Shown: positions 52,041-60,885, numbered from the stretch's first letter. The stretch is DNA of 64,000 nucleotides from Flammeovirgaceae bacterium UBA1842 (GCA_002338655.1 DDIU01000011.1:1-64000); one strand, 5' to 3'. Numbers and translations: made by a program. The notes: generated from the sequence alone by a model not told the origin.

Positions 52041-52071
52041 GTGTTAGGGTTTTTGACTAGTTATATCGGCT

Positions 52072-52767
52072 TTATTCCTGTAGGTCGGCCAGCATTTCCA
52101 GCTTACTGAGGTCCACTAGCTCAATTTTCTTTTTATGTAGATTTAAAATCCCATCCTTATCAAAAGCAGCGAGAGCCCTAATGACGGATTCGGTAGTTGT
52201 GCCTGTCATCTCACTGATCTCCCTACGGGTAAGGGTCACTGTCAATGTACGACCATCCTTTTCCAACCCATATTTGGATTTAAGCAACAGCAATACCCTA
52301 GCAAGTCTTTGCCTTACACTTGCTTGAGAATGATGGATTACATTGTCTTCAGCTTTTGCCAAATCGTGCGTGAGGATTTTAATAATATTGGCTGATATCA
52401 ACTGATTGCTAGACAGTTGGTCAAAAAATACTTTCTTTGATATTTTACAGATATAACTATCCTCAAGTGCGGTGGCCGAAGCCCGATACACCTCATCGGC
52501 CAACAATGCCCGATAGCCCAATACCTCTCCCTTATTAATCAGTCTTATGATGACATCCTTGCCTTCGGCTCCTGTTTTGGATAGTTTGGCTTTTCCTTTA
52601 TAGATGCAGAAAAGCCCCCTAGCCCTCTTTCCCTCAGCAAAAATAACCTCCCCTTTTTTATAGAAATGAAATTTTTTATTTACCGAAAAAACATCTCTGT
52701 CGTTTGACTTCAGACCACAGAAAAATTCGTTGTGATTGGTACATGAACTACAAAAAGGTGCTTTCAT
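52072..52767 (-). CDS. CRP/FNR-family regulator with N-terminal cysteine cluster
   Basis: This protein of 231 residues has an N-terminal cysteine group C6-x2-C9-x7-C17 (PFCSSCTNHNEFFCGL), a cyclic-nucleotide-binding-like sensor domain (about 30-145) and a CRP-type HTH (TRREISEMTGTTTESVIRAL). The cysteines recall FNR, where four cysteines hold an O2-labile [4Fe-4S] cluster; a fourth lies at C50 or C102. It is therefore a good candidate for the protein that reads the TGAY-N4-RTCA sites. A TGAT-N4-GTCA site 48 bp upstream suggests self-control. The start is ATG 52767; the preceding TTG is not needed. It lies upstream of nrdJ on the same strand. Confidence 0.9.
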   Translation of the reverse strand: MKAPFCSSCTNHNEFFCGLKSNDRDVFSVNKKFHFYKKGEVIFAEGKRARGLFCIYKGKAKLSKTGAEGKDVIIRLINKGEVLGYRALLADEVYRASATALEDSYICKISKKVFFDQLSSNQLISANIIKILTHDLAKAEDNVIHHSQASVRQRLARVLLLLKSKYGLEKDGRTLTVTLTRREISEMTGTTTESVIRALAAFDKDGILNLHKKKIELVDLSKLEMLADLQE

Positions 52768-52814
52768 CAATACAAATATCGCTACTTAATACCTGTTAAG
52801 TGAAAACTACTATA

Positions 52815-52826
52815 TGATTTTAGTCA
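52815..52826. promoter_or_regulatory. FNR-like site upstream of the FNR-like gene
   Basis: TGAT-TTTA-GTCA, 48 bp before the start codon, suggests autoregulation. Confidence 0.6.
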
Positions 52827-52872
52827 GTGTTCTGTTTCCGATAAATTCCATTGAAACCTTTGTACGAGCCTG

Positions 52873-54438
52873 TTAGGACAGATCAACATTCCAAAATAGG
52901 CCTCTGTTTTCATTTCTTTTCAGCGAATGACTTACGATTAGATGGGCAACCGTTACCATATTTCGCAATTCGCATAGCCTGGGAGTTAATTTGGTGGTTT
53001 TGTATAAAGATTCTGTTTCTGTGTAAAGCGACTCAAGTTTACCCAACGCTCTTTTAAGGCCTTCGTTGGATCGAACTATCCCTGCATGGTTTCTCATAAG
53101 GGCTTGCAGTTCATGTATGTTTTTAGAGATTATAGCGGATTCGTTTGGCCTTACGGTACTCACTTCTTTGTAATCTGGTAATTCAAACAAACGATAATCC
53201 TCCTTGTTTAAATCTTTAACTGTTTGGAGATGGCACCGTTCTGCAAATACTAGCGCTTCCAGTAAGGAGTTGGAGGCTAACCGATTGGCCCCGTGCAATC
53301 CTGTACGGGCACATTCCCCACAGGCCAAAAGGTTTTTTATAGATGTTCTTCCATGATAATCCACTTTAATGCCTCCACAAAAATAGTGTGCTACAGGCAC
53401 CACCGGGATCATATCCTTCTCAATATTTATCCCTGCATCGCTACACTTCTGGTAGATATTGGGGAAATGTGATTTGAATTTCTCCGAATCTAAAAACCGG
53501 CAATCCAAGAACACAGATTGGTCGCCCAAGATTTTCATTTCACTATCAATGGCCTTGGCTACTATGTCCCTTGAGGCGAGTTCTTTCCTAGAATCATATT
53601 TATGCATGAATTCTTCTCCTCCTTTGGTCTTTAATTTGGCTCCAAAGCCCCTAACCGCTTCCGATATTAAAAAAAGGGGTGATCGTCCAGGTTGATAGAG
53701 AGCAGTCGGGTGAAATTGAACAAATTCCATATCTGAAATCACGGCATTAGCCCTATGAGCAATGGCAATGCCATCTCCCGTAGCTATGGCAGGGTTAGTG
53801 GTGTGGCCATATACCTGACCTGCCCCTCCAGAGGCCAATAACGTAATACATGAAGCATGCTTTTCTATTTTGTTTGTTTTTTCATTAAGCACATAGGCTC
53901 CATAGCATGTCACTCCACCAGATGTTGTGGGTGTGATTTTTCCTAATTGATGTTCAGTAATTAAATCAATAACAAAATGGTGAGCGAGTATATCAATATT
54001 GTCTAAGGCATACGCTTTTAGAAGTAAGATCCGCTCCATTTCACGGCCTGTTGTGTCTTTATGGTGTATGATGCGATGAACAGTATGTCCGCCTTCCCTA
54101 CCTAGGTCAAATCCTCCGCTTTCATTTAAGTCAAATTGCGCTCCTAGTTCGATAAGTTCTTTTAATCTTTGAGGGCCTTCGTTAACGACAAAATTCACCA
54201 CTTCCCTGTCACATAACCCGTCACCTGCTTTCAAGGTGTCATGCACATGGTCATCAAACGAATCTGTTTTATTAAGAACTACAGCTATTCCCCCTTGGGC
54301 ATATTTAGTATTGGTTTCACTATCATCTGCCTTGGTGATAATGGTCACTTTTTTATCTGGAAATGAAGTAGCTACTTTAATTGCGTAGCTGAGTCCAGCT
54401 ATACCTGAACCAATTACTAAAACATCGGTATTGTGCAT
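52873..54438 (-). CDS. nadB: L-aspartate oxidase NadB
   Basis: This 521-residue flavoprotein oxidises L-aspartate to iminoaspartate, the first step of NAD synthesis. The FAD-binding start VLVIGSGIAGLSYAIKVA, the TKYAQGGIA loop, the substrate region REGGHTVHRIIHHKDTTGRE and the late CGECARTGLHGANRLASNSLLE are diagnostic. NadB can use fumarate as well as O2 as electron acceptor, so it works without oxygen. It lies 10 bp after nadA, forming a nadAB operon, and its stop faces the regulator gene region. Confidence 0.96.
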   Translation of the reverse strand: MHNTDVLVIGSGIAGLSYAIKVATSFPDKKVTIITKADDSETNTKYAQGGIAVVLNKTDSFDDHVHDTLKAGDGLCDREVVNFVVNEGPQRLKELIELGAQFDLNESGGFDLGREGGHTVHRIIHHKDTTGREMERILLLKAYALDNIDILAHHFVIDLITEHQLGKITPTTSGGVTCYGAYVLNEKTNKIEKHASCITLLASGGAGQVYGHTTNPAIATGDGIAIAHRANAVISDMEFVQFHPTALYQPGRSPLFLISEAVRGFGAKLKTKGGEEFMHKYDSRKELASRDIVAKAIDSEMKILGDQSVFLDCRFLDSEKFKSHFPNIYQKCSDAGINIEKDMIPVVPVAHYFCGGIKVDYHGRTSIKNLLACGECARTGLHGANRLASNSLLEALVFAERCHLQTVKDLNKEDYRLFELPDYKEVSTVRPNESAIISKNIHELQALMRNHAGIVRSNEGLKRALGKLESLYTETESLYKTTKLTPRLCELRNMVTVAHLIVSHSLKRNENRGLFWNVDLS

Positions 54439-54448
54439 CTTTCAGTAT

Positions 54449-55381
54449 TTAAGAAAGGCTCAACATACGATTGACCGGAATAATCGCTTTTTGTCTGATC
54501 GCTTCGGATATTTCAATTTTTGGGGTGTCGTTTTTCATGCACAAATACAGTTTTTCCAATGTATTCATTTTCATATAACCACATTGGCTACAGGCACAGG
54601 TATTATCTTCTAAAACCGGAGCTGGAATAAGGGTAGCTTCTGGCACTTGTTTTTGCATCTCATGAAGGATTCCAACTTCAGTGGCCACTATTATTTCCCT
54701 ATTAGGATGATCCTTTACATAATTGATCATCCCGGCAGTAGACCCAATATAACTGGCGGTTTTTAAGATATGCTCTTCAGATTCAGGGTGGGCTATTATA
54801 GTCGCGTTGGGATGATCCTTATAAAGCGTGAGGAGCTTGTCGATAGAAAATGCTTCATGAACAACACATGCCCCATCCCATAGAAGCATTTCCCTTCCGG
54901 TCTGTTTAATGATGTACTTACCTAGGTTTTTATCCGGGGCAAAAATGATGGGTTTCTCTTTAGGTATTGATTCGATCACCTTTACTGCATTGGATGAAGT
55001 GCAAACGATATCGCTCATGGCCTTAACTTCCGCAGAGCAATTGATGTAAGTGACTACAACATGGTCTGGATGTGCATCTATAAATTCTTTGAACAAATCA
55101 GGGGGGCAGGAAGATGCCAAAGAGCAGCCTGCCTCCAAATCAGGTATTAAAACTATTTTATCAGGGTTAAGGATTTTTGCCGTTTCACCCATAAAGTGTA
55201 CCCCTGCAAAAACAATCATGTCAGCCGTGGTTTCAGCGGCTCTTTGTGACAGTCCAAGGCTGTCCCCTACATAATCTGCAATATCCTGAATTTCAGGTTC
55301 TTGATAGTAATGCGCTAAAATAACGGCATTTTTTTCTTTTCTTATTCTATTAATCTCCCTTACAATATCAATCTTATCCAT
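54449..55381 (-). CDS. nadA: Quinolinate synthase NadA
   Basis: This protein of 310 residues condenses iminoaspartate with dihydroxyacetone phosphate to quinolinate, using a [4Fe-4S] cluster. Typical motifs are VILAHYYQEPEIQDIADYVGDSL, FAGVHFMGETAKIL and the cysteines in LEAGCSLASSCP, DIVCTSSNA and NTCACSQCGYMKMN. I start it at ATG 55381 (MDKIDIVRE); a GTG eight codons upstream is less likely. The cluster is O2-sensitive, so low-oxygen conditions suit the enzyme. No FNR-like site is visible upstream. Confidence 0.95.
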   Translation of the reverse strand: MDKIDIVREINRIRKEKNAVILAHYYQEPEIQDIADYVGDSLGLSQRAAETTADMIVFAGVHFMGETAKILNPDKIVLIPDLEAGCSLASSCPPDLFKEFIDAHPDHVVVTYINCSAEVKAMSDIVCTSSNAVKVIESIPKEKPIIFAPDKNLGKYIIKQTGREMLLWDGACVVHEAFSIDKLLTLYKDHPNATIIAHPESEEHILKTASYIGSTAGMINYVKDHPNREIIVATEVGILHEMQKQVPEATLIPAPVLEDNTCACSQCGYMKMNTLEKLYLCMKNDTPKIEISEAIRQKAIIPVNRMLSLS

Positions 55382-55434
55382 ATCAGTTAAACAGTTAAAC
55401 CTCACCTACACTGCTTCGTTATCACCATTGTCAA

Positions 55435-56595
55435 TCAATCATTTTTCCATCCTTGTATGTTATAAATCAGCACCCCACTAAAAATTGGGATGGTACTATA
55501 AAACAACCAATGAAAATAATGGTTAGGGGTATAAAATGGCTGTAGGAATAACAATAAATCCATAAGTATAAATCCACCATTAAATAATATTACGCCCAAT
55601 AAGGTGGTGCTGTCCAGTTTGATAAATCCAGACTTTATAAAAAAGGCAATTACGGCATTGGTTATCACACCAAGAAAAATCAAATGGAGAAAACCAATGA
55701 CCGGATTATGCGAATGAATGATCATTGAAGAAACAGACGGAAATACTACTGCTACCTGAAACAATGACTTCACCAACAAGCAAACTGACGCCACAAAAAA
55801 TATTATCCTATAAGTCAGTTTATGTTTTATTAGGGCAGGGTAAATCTCCTTGAGCAATATGACCACGCCCAACAATTGGGCAATAGCCCCTGCCCCGCCT
55901 ATGATCCTGTAAATGGGGTTTGATTCAATGATCTCAATGGTCACAAAAAATAATGGGATCACCGACCAGCCTAGCAACCAAAAAAGCAGTTTCTCATTTT
56001 TTGGTTTTAGATCGAATATTTTGATGAGCAGCCCAATGATAGCCACCACAAACCAGCCATTGTATTGAAAATGGAGATAGTGCTGCAACGACAGGTAGTA
56101 AACAAAAGTGTCCTTCAGATGTGACGCCATGATAGGGCCAAGGGAAAGAGGGCCAATATTGGAGATTACCATATAAAAGGCTCCCAGTTTGATCCATTTA
56201 ATGCTTATATCATTACCCTTAATTTTAGTAAGGGTGCTGAAATAAAACCATATGGAAATGAATATATGCAGGGTGCTGAAGGCAATGGAAACAGAAGTAT
56301 ACCCTTGAAATGGGAAACTCAGTAACATTCCAATGACTGAAACCTGAAACAGATAAAATTGCCATTTAACCGTTTTGGTTATTTCAGCAAAATAATGATA
56401 GATGATGAGGGCAAAAAGACCATTAAATACCCACCCTAAAAAAGCAACGTGGGAATGGGTATGCTTGAAATATTGGAATACAAAACCCAAAGGGTTAACG
56501 AAAGTATACCGCAACAACATCCCAAATATGGTCACTAAAAGCAGGTAAAATAATGTTACCCTTACCCAGTTACCCAACTCCGATACTTGTTTCAC
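55435..56595 (-). CDS. Polytopic membrane protein of the nirK cluster, haem-copper-oxidase-like
   Basis: This 386-residue protein has about twelve transmembrane helices. Histidine patterns stand out at helix ends: HTHSHVAFLGWVFNG near residue 45, QHYLHFQYNGWF near 195 and HSHNPVIGFLHLIFLG near 300. Such pairs recall haem ligands of haem-copper oxidase or NorB-like subunits, or the NnrS family of NO-related membrane proteins. I cannot name the family with certainty. It starts at GTG 56595, 8 bp after the SCO1-like gene, at the end of the nirK-nirV-SCO operon. A role in handling NO or electrons for nitrite reduction is inferred from position. Confidence 0.75.
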   Translation of the reverse strand: MKQVSELGNWVRVTLFYLLLVTIFGMLLRYTFVNPLGFVFQYFKHTHSHVAFLGWVFNGLFALIIYHYFAEITKTVKWQFYLFQVSVIGMLLSFPFQGYTSVSIAFSTLHIFISIWFYFSTLTKIKGNDISIKWIKLGAFYMVISNIGPLSLGPIMASHLKDTFVYYLSLQHYLHFQYNGWFVVAIIGLLIKIFDLKPKNEKLLFWLLGWSVIPLFFVTIEIIESNPIYRIIGGAGAIAQLLGVVILLKEIYPALIKHKLTYRIIFFVASVCLLVKSLFQVAVVFPSVSSMIIHSHNPVIGFLHLIFLGVITNAVIAFFIKSGFIKLDSTTLLGVILFNGGFILMDLLLFLQPFYTPNHYFHWLFYSTIPIFSGVLIYNIQGWKND

Positions 56596-56603
56596 TGCAA
56601 ATA

Positions 56604-57200
56604 CTATTTAGCCAATCGCATAATGGTTTCAACCGTTTCGCTGTTATCGACCCCAAGTCCTTCTTGCTGATTGGCTAACTCGCCCTTCTGATCGAAAACA
56701 CTTATGATGTTGGAATGGGAAAAATCCATCGGGGAAATCTGCTTGTATTTTACTGCTAAAACAGAGGCGAATTCACGGGTAGTTTCTTTAGTACCTTGAA
56801 GGAAAATCCATTGATCACCATCCATATTGTTTTCTTTGGCAAATGCTTTCAGCCTTTCTGGAGTATCGGTTTCAGGGTCTATGCTCACCAACACATATTT
56901 TACATCTTGGCTTACTTTTTTACTTACTTTCTTTTCGATATTACGCATGTCAGCCACCAGCCTTGGACATGCTATTTGGCAAGTTGTATAGATCATCACC
57001 ATTACCAACACATTCCCCTGAAGGTCATTGAGCTTTATGGTTTCATTGTTTTGTGTCTTCCATGTTGAAGGCAAATGAAACAGGGACATCTCTGGCAATT
57101 CACTTTCACTTAATATTTCTCTAGTTGGTTGATCCACGACTTCTGTTTGTGAATTGGTGCAGCCAACAAATACTGCAAGTATTATTAATAATTTTTTCAT
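56604..57200 (-). CDS. SCO1/SenC-family copper chaperone lipoprotein
   Basis: This 198-residue protein has a lipobox FVGC (residues 11-14) and a thioredoxin-like SCO domain with C74-x3-C78 (TTCQIACP) and a later histidine in DFSHSNII. These three residues bind Cu in SCO proteins. It most likely delivers copper to NirK or to the cbb3/N2O reductase copper sites. Its ATG overlaps the nirV-like stop (ATGA), so it is made with nirK. Confidence 0.93.
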   Translation of the reverse strand: MKKLLIILAVFVGCTNSQTEVVDQPTREILSESELPEMSLFHLPSTWKTQNNETIKLNDLQGNVLVMVMIYTTCQIACPRLVADMRNIEKKVSKKVSQDVKYVLVSIDPETDTPERLKAFAKENNMDGDQWIFLQGTKETTREFASVLAVKYKQISPMDFSHSNIISVFDQKGELANQQEGLGVDNSETVETIMRLAK

Positions 57201-57973
57201 TGCACTTCTTTATTTTCTAAATCCTTTACACATCTAAACCCCAAATTTTGTACGGCATAGTTGGCCCTAATACTGCCCCTAAAGGCATAGCGCATAAATG
57301 CAGCATAGTTCATCAAATCTGTGGCCCCTACCGCCCCAGCTGCACAAAATAGGTTTCTGTCAAGATCCTTATCGCCCCGTGATTCTCCGGTGATCATCAC
57401 GGAATTAAAATCCATAGTCCACTCCCAAACCAGTCCGTGCATATCGTAAATGCCCCAATAGTTCTTAAAAGTATGCCCTACTTCTTTTTCAAAAGTCTTT
57501 GGGGTTTCGTACCATCCAAGGATGTACTGATTATAGGTACTGTCCTTACGGGCATCAGGTTTAGTTTGGTCTGACATGGCAGCATACTCCCATTCATCGA
57601 TAGTGGGCAGTCTTTTACCCTTTGCATTACAATAATCTTTAGCCACAAACCAGGAAACATTGGTTACCGGACTGTTTGGTTTAAGACTTCCGTAGTCAAG
57701 ATCAGATGGCCAATGCCTAAGGTAGTTGCCATCGGCAAAAAGCTTTACAATTTTGGATTTTTGTTTATTGGGCTGTTTTTTTAAAAACTCCAGAAATTCT
57801 GCGTTGGTCACAGGATAGACATCCATCATAAAATCGTCAACCTCAACAAGCAAAGAGTCCGAACCATAGAGCGGTATAAAACTCCCTCCATCTATTTGAG
57901 CCATATTTTTGGTTTGCCCATATGTGTTTTGGGCAAACAGGCAAACCAAAAATAATAAGCTGTAATATTTCAT
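57197..57973 (-). CDS. nirV: Formylglycine-enzyme-like NirV homologue
   Basis: This 258-residue protein has a signal peptide (1-20, TYGQ) and a SUMF1/FGE-like domain with PVTNAEFLEFL, PVTNVSWFVAKDYCNAKGKRLPTIDEWEYAA, YDMHGLVWEWTMDF and the end LGFRC. NirV, known beside nirK in Rhodobacter sphaeroides, has this fold; its exact role in nitrite reductase maturation is not settled. The name rests on the fold and on its position 1 bp after nirK. The catalytic cysteine pair of true sulfatase-activating enzymes is not evident. Confidence 0.85.
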   Translation of the reverse strand: MKYYSLLFLVCLFAQNTYGQTKNMAQIDGGSFIPLYGSDSLLVEVDDFMMDVYPVTNAEFLEFLKKQPNKQKSKIVKLFADGNYLRHWPSDLDYGSLKPNSPVTNVSWFVAKDYCNAKGKRLPTIDEWEYAAMSDQTKPDARKDSTYNQYILGWYETPKTFEKEVGHTFKNYWGIYDMHGLVWEWTMDFNSVMITGESRGDKDLDRNLFCAAGAVGATDLMNYAAFMRYAFRGSIRANYAVQNLGFRCVKDLENKEVQ

Positions 57974-57974
57974 A

Positions 57975-59423
57975 TTATTTGTCTCTTATCGCTTTTACCA
58001 TGGCAGGGGTAACCACTTTCTTGTCATTGCCCCAACTGTTGTAAACATAGGTGAGTACACTAGCAATTTCATCATCGGTCAAATCCTGTCTGGTCATCAC
58101 ACTGTTGTACTCCACACCATTCACCACTATTTTACCTGACTTACCATTTATGACTATATCAATGGCCCTATTGACATCGGCATTGAGGTAATCGGATTTG
58201 GCCAATGGAGGAAAGGCGTGTGCAATTCCCTGACCTTCACTCTGGTGACAGGCCAAGCAAGTTCTTGCATATATTTGCTTACCAAATTCCATCTGCTCTT
58301 TAATTGATTCAGCCACCACTTCAGGTACTGCCTCCTCTTCAGGCATGTTCTGAGGCCTACCACCCTCAGGATGATAGATACCAGTTTGTGTGGTACCAGA
58401 GTAGATTTCTTTATTTTCTTCGCCACTTACCTTAAGCATACCGAGTGCCCCTTTATTGAATGCCCTAAAGATGGAGTGATCTACCAGTATTAATGTTCCT
58501 GGTACTTCCACTTTAAATTCAATCATAGCTGCACCACCTGCAGGTATTAGTGTTGTCTGTACATTTTCATTGATTAAACTCCCCCCTTCAACATGTACCC
58601 GGTCAAATATCTCTCCAATGACATGGAAAGATGAAACTAAGCCAGGTCCACCATTACCAACAAATAACCTTACTGTCTCACCCACATTGGCAGTGATCGC
58701 TTTATCACCGTTAAGTGCACCTACATGCCCGTTAAACACCACATAATCCGGATTTTCATCAATGGCTTTATTCATATCGAATGGTTGCAATCCACGCATA
58801 CCATATGCACCTTTGGTGTAAAAGTCACCTTGCATGATGTAATATTCTTTGTCAACCTTAGGCAGGCCACCAGCAGGTTCCACAAGTATCAATCCATACA
58901 TCCCGTTGGCAATGTGCATACCCACTGGTGCTGTGGCACAGTGGTAAACATACAAACCTTCGTTGAGTACCTTAAATGAGAATACTGTTTCATGGCCTGG
59001 TGCCACAAACGAAGACTCCGCTCCTCCTCCAGGACCTGTTACAGCATGCAAGTCAATGTTGTGGGGAAGCTTATTGTCTGGGTGATTCTTTAAGTGAAAC
59101 TCCACTTCATCCCCAACTCTAGTTCTAATGAAACTGCCAGGGACAGTACCACCAAAAGTCCAGTAGTTGTATATTACACCATCAGTCATTTCCATCTCCT
59201 TTTCCACTACTTCCATGTGAACAATGAGCTTCTTGGCAGGTCGGTTGACCACGGATAAGGGTACTAACGGTGGGTCGATCATGTCTGCTACGAGCTCTCC
59301 TTCCACTTTTATGGTGGTAGGGTCAATTTCTTTTTTTTGCTCTGAAGGACCATTACAACTAAAAAAGGCCATAAGGACAATTAGACTTAAAACATTCGAG
59401 GGAATTTTATAAATTGCTTTCAT
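57975..59423 (-). CDS. nirK: Copper nitrite reductase NirK with fused cytochrome c domain
   Basis: This 482-residue periplasmic lipoprotein (lipobox FFSC, C23) reduces nitrite to NO. It has two cupredoxin domains. Type-1 copper ligands are H121, C162, H170 and M175 (HCATAPVGMH and NGMYG). Type-2 ligands are H126, H161 and a histidine in LVDHSIFRAF. After about residue 365 follows a cytochrome c domain with CLACH (near 389) that passes electrons to the type-1 site. The order nirK, nirV, SCO1 and the polytopic membrane gene on one strand suggests one operon. An FNR-like site lies 55 bp upstream. Confidence 0.96.
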   Translation of the reverse strand: MKAIYKIPSNVLSLIVLMAFFSCNGPSEQKKEIDPTTIKVEGELVADMIDPPLVPLSVVNRPAKKLIVHMEVVEKEMEMTDGVIYNYWTFGGTVPGSFIRTRVGDEVEFHLKNHPDNKLPHNIDLHAVTGPGGGAESSFVAPGHETVFSFKVLNEGLYVYHCATAPVGMHIANGMYGLILVEPAGGLPKVDKEYYIMQGDFYTKGAYGMRGLQPFDMNKAIDENPDYVVFNGHVGALNGDKAITANVGETVRLFVGNGGPGLVSSFHVIGEIFDRVHVEGGSLINENVQTTLIPAGGAAMIEFKVEVPGTLILVDHSIFRAFNKGALGMLKVSGEENKEIYSGTTQTGIYHPEGGRPQNMPEEEAVPEVVAESIKEQMEFGKQIYARTCLACHQSEGQGIAHAFPPLAKSDYLNADVNRAIDIVINGKSGKIVVNGVEYNSVMTRQDLTDDEIASVLTYVYNSWGNDKKVVTPAMVKAIRDK

Positions 59424-59478
59424 TTTTAAATGGTTTGAGTTGGGTACAAATTACGAATTTTAATGTGATACAATTGTA

Positions 59479-59490
59479 TGATGAAAATCA
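59479..59490. promoter_or_regulatory. FNR-like site between nirK and the alginate-export-type porin
   Basis: TGAT-GAAA-ATCA lies 55 bp before nirK and 78 bp before the divergent porin. A -7-like GTAATTTG ends at 59447 on the nirK side. Confidence 0.7.
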
Positions 59491-59492
59491 TA

Positions 59493-59513
59493 TTGACCTA
59501 TGAGAATGGTCAA
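59493..59513. promoter_or_regulatory. Second palindrome in the nirK control region
   Basis: TTGACC-N9-GGTCAA is a perfect 6-bp-arm palindrome 2 bp from the FNR-like site. The spacing differs from the FNR type, so a second regulator, for example an NO or nitrite sensor, could bind here. Confidence 0.45.
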
Positions 59514-59568
59514 GATTAATGAATAGGGATCTTCCCTATTTAACCAATGTAACGAAATACATTCAATT

Positions 59569-60864
59569 ATGAAAAAACAATTTATAGTTATATTATTTAC
59601 ATCAATGTCTTTATGTCTTACAGGTACCCTAAAGGCTCAATTTACCCTCTCTGGTGAATACAGGCCCAGAGCGGAATACCGTCATGGATATAAAACACTG
59701 GCGGAGGAAGACCAGCGTACTGCCTTCTTTTTAGACCAACGGGCTAGGCTTAACTTTGATTATGAAAATGATAAGTACCAATTTAAGCTAGTCATTCAAG
59801 ACGTGCGCACATGGGGAAGTCAACCTCAACTGGTCACCAATGATGGGGCATTGACCACATTACATGAAGTTTGGGCTTCCATCAAAATAATTGACAATAT
59901 CTATGCTAAAATTGGTCGGCAGGAAATCATCTATGACAACTCCCGAATCTTTGGAAATGTTGGTTGGGCACAACAGAGCCGAAGCCATGACGCAGTTGTA
60001 TTCAAACTCACACCCGGAGAAAGTAAAATAGATATAGGATTAGCCTTTAATCAGGATGCTCCTCAAATAAATACCGGATTTTACTCTATAGCCAACAGCT
60101 ACAAAACGTTTCAGTATTTACATTACTCACAGCAATTCAATAGTTTTAAGGGAAGCCTGTTATTCCTAAATAATGGAATGCAAGGGGGTACTCCTACTAA
60201 CTACAAAACCTATTTTAGTCAAACCGTAGGAACACACCTAAGTTACAGTTCAGGGTCAATAAATCCCAGTCTGAGCTTCTACCACCAAAGTGGAAAAGAG
60301 CAGGATGGCGTTACTAAAATCAATGCATTTGAATTTGAGTTGGATGTTAAATATGCTGTTACTGATAATACCAGCTTAACCGCAGGCATTGAGTATATGT
60401 CAGGAAATGATGAAGTGAATCCTAATGCAGAAAATAATGCCTTCAATCCCTTTTTTGGCACTAACCATGCATTCAATGGACTCATGGATTATTTCTATGT
60501 GGGCAATCATTTGGGCAATGTAGGCCTTCAGGATATATTTTTGAAAGCCAAAACCAAGGTTGGCAAAATTAGTCCAGGCGTTGACCTTCATTTTTTCTCC
60601 TCTGATGGCATAGTCCAAGACCCCAATACGTTGCAAGGAATGAGTAAATACTTGGGTACAGAAGTAGATTTGGTGATAGACTATCAGCCTTCTGAAATGG
60701 TCAATTTTAAAATTGGGTACTCACAAATGTTTGCTTCAGAAACAATGGTTGTACTAAAAGGCGCTACAAATAATAATGCCACCAGTAATTGGGCCTGGGC
60801 AATGCTGACACTAAAGCCAAAATTCTTCACTACTAAGAAAGAGCAACAAGATACTGATAATTAG
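59569..60864 (+). CDS. Alginate-export-type outer-membrane porin
   Basis: This 431-residue protein has a signal peptide (1-24, LKAQ) and the features of the alginate-export (AlgE-like) barrel family: GEYRPRAEYRHGYKTL at the start, QDVRTWGSQPQLV, and a C-terminal strand ending in WAMLTLKPKF. Family members allow passage of small anions or polysaccharides; here, beside nirK and transcribed divergently from it, uptake of nitrite or nitrate is a possible role. This is inference. A strong terminator follows. Confidence 0.88.
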   Translation: MKKQFIVILFTSMSLCLTGTLKAQFTLSGEYRPRAEYRHGYKTLAEEDQRTAFFLDQRARLNFDYENDKYQFKLVIQDVRTWGSQPQLVTNDGALTTLHEVWASIKIIDNIYAKIGRQEIIYDNSRIFGNVGWAQQSRSHDAVVFKLTPGESKIDIGLAFNQDAPQINTGFYSIANSYKTFQYLHYSQQFNSFKGSLLFLNNGMQGGTPTNYKTYFSQTVGTHLSYSSGSINPSLSFYHQSGKEQDGVTKINAFEFELDVKYAVTDNTSLTAGIEYMSGNDEVNPNAENNAFNPFFGTNHAFNGLMDYFYVGNHLGNVGLQDIFLKAKTKVGKISPGVDLHFFSSDGIVQDPNTLQGMSKYLGTEVDLVIDYQPSEMVNFKIGYSQMFASETMVVLKGATNNNATSNWAWAMLTLKPKFFTTKKEQQDTDN

Positions 60865-60885
60865 ATCACAGCTTATAAAACTTCA

